Program-made: the position numbers and the translations under genes | Notes under the pieces: generated by a model | The model's input: only the letters and a program-made list of their open reading frames with translations | Told to the model about the DNA's origin: nothing | Database searches by the model: none | Shown here: one piece after another, positions 13,204 to 13,295 of the stretch | Numbering within the stretch: position 1 is the first letter of the stretch | Layout of the letters: every line of letters starts with the position of its first letter | DNA from: an uncultured Clostridium sp. | GTDB taxonomy: Bacteria; Bacillota; Clostridia; Lachnospirales; Lachnospiraceae | Reading direction: 5' to 3' | Length of the DNA: 13,295 bases | NCBI GenBank assembly: GCA_900553925.1 | Contig: USFH01000046.1 | Span: 1-13,295, forward strand

Positions 13204-13295
13204 TCTTGAAAAACATTTTGGTGACAATGAAGTCTTGAAAGGCATCAACGTCACTGTGGACAAGGGCGACATTATGGTTGTCATCGGTCCTTCCG
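13187..13295 (+). CDS. Amino-acid ABC transporter ATP-binding protein, GlnQ family (N-terminal part)
   Basis: Only the first ~36 codons are in the window. They read MIEVIDLEKHFGDNEVLKG and reach VVIGPS, the beginning of Walker A, as in GlnQ/HisP ATPases. The start is GTG 13187, with AGGAG at 13171-13175, and it overlaps the permease end by 17 bases. As third gene of the operon it should energise the importer; the rest lies beyond the right edge. Confidence 0.9.
   Translation, partial: MIEVIDLEKHFGDNEVLKGINVTVDKGDIMVVIGPS

Overview
The window looks like chromosomal DNA from a gut Firmicute of the Lachnospiraceae (Roseburia / Agathobacter / Eubacterium rectale type). This is inferred from moderate GC content, strong AGGAGG-type ribosome binding sites, typical low-GC Gram-positive -35/-10 promoters, and protein families familiar from that group: a Hanks-type kinase with membrane tail, a C_GCAxxG_C_C protein, LemA plus DUF3137, and a lipoprotein amino-acid receptor. 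No species call is made.

Layout. (1) 1-1038, minus strand: a MacB/LolD-type ABC ATPase, followed four bases after its stop by a chimeric partial ORF. The chimera's first ~25 codons look like the start of the expected FtsX-type permease and the rest is the C-terminal half of a patatin-like phospholipase. (2) 1039-1932: a divergent control region with a ~223-bp MITE-like palindrome, a minus-strand promoter with two dyads, four 63-bp direct repeats, and a plus-strand promoter. (3) 1933-3597, plus: an RlmI-type 23S rRNA methyltransferase and a small Cys-rich C_GCAxxG_C_C protein. (4) 3605-4938: a promoter, a 30-codon leader ORF, a hairpin that both resembles a terminator and hides the Shine-Dalgarno, then an MFS transporter that seems to lack its last helix. 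(5) 4939-5368: a gene-free stretch with a terminator-like hairpin, a candidate structured small RNA behind a promoter resembling that of the MFS leader, and a bidirectional terminator. (6) 5369-9878: a membrane-anchored Ser/Thr kinase (minus) divergent from an HTH-like protein and a four-helix membrane protein (plus), then a ProX-type tRNA editing protein, a DUF3137 protein and a LemA protein. (7) 10030-11388, minus: a MATE efflux transporter behind a textbook MerR-type promoter (19-bp spacer holding a perfect dyad). (8) 11609-13295, plus: a polar amino-acid ABC importer (lipoprotein receptor, permease, start of the ATPase). The receptor appears circularly permuted.

How the parts may work together. 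The importer genes form one operon. The kinase/HTH/membrane-protein group and the DUF3137-LemA pair are probably envelope or signalling genes, but their functions are unknown. Both efflux genes (MFS, MATE) carry visible inducible-type control: a leader-ORF attenuator for the MFS and a MerR-family dyad for the MATE. The strongest leads are the MFS leader with its possible linked small RNA, the permuted receptor, the chimeric ORF at the left edge, and the repeats in the ABC/rlmI control region.
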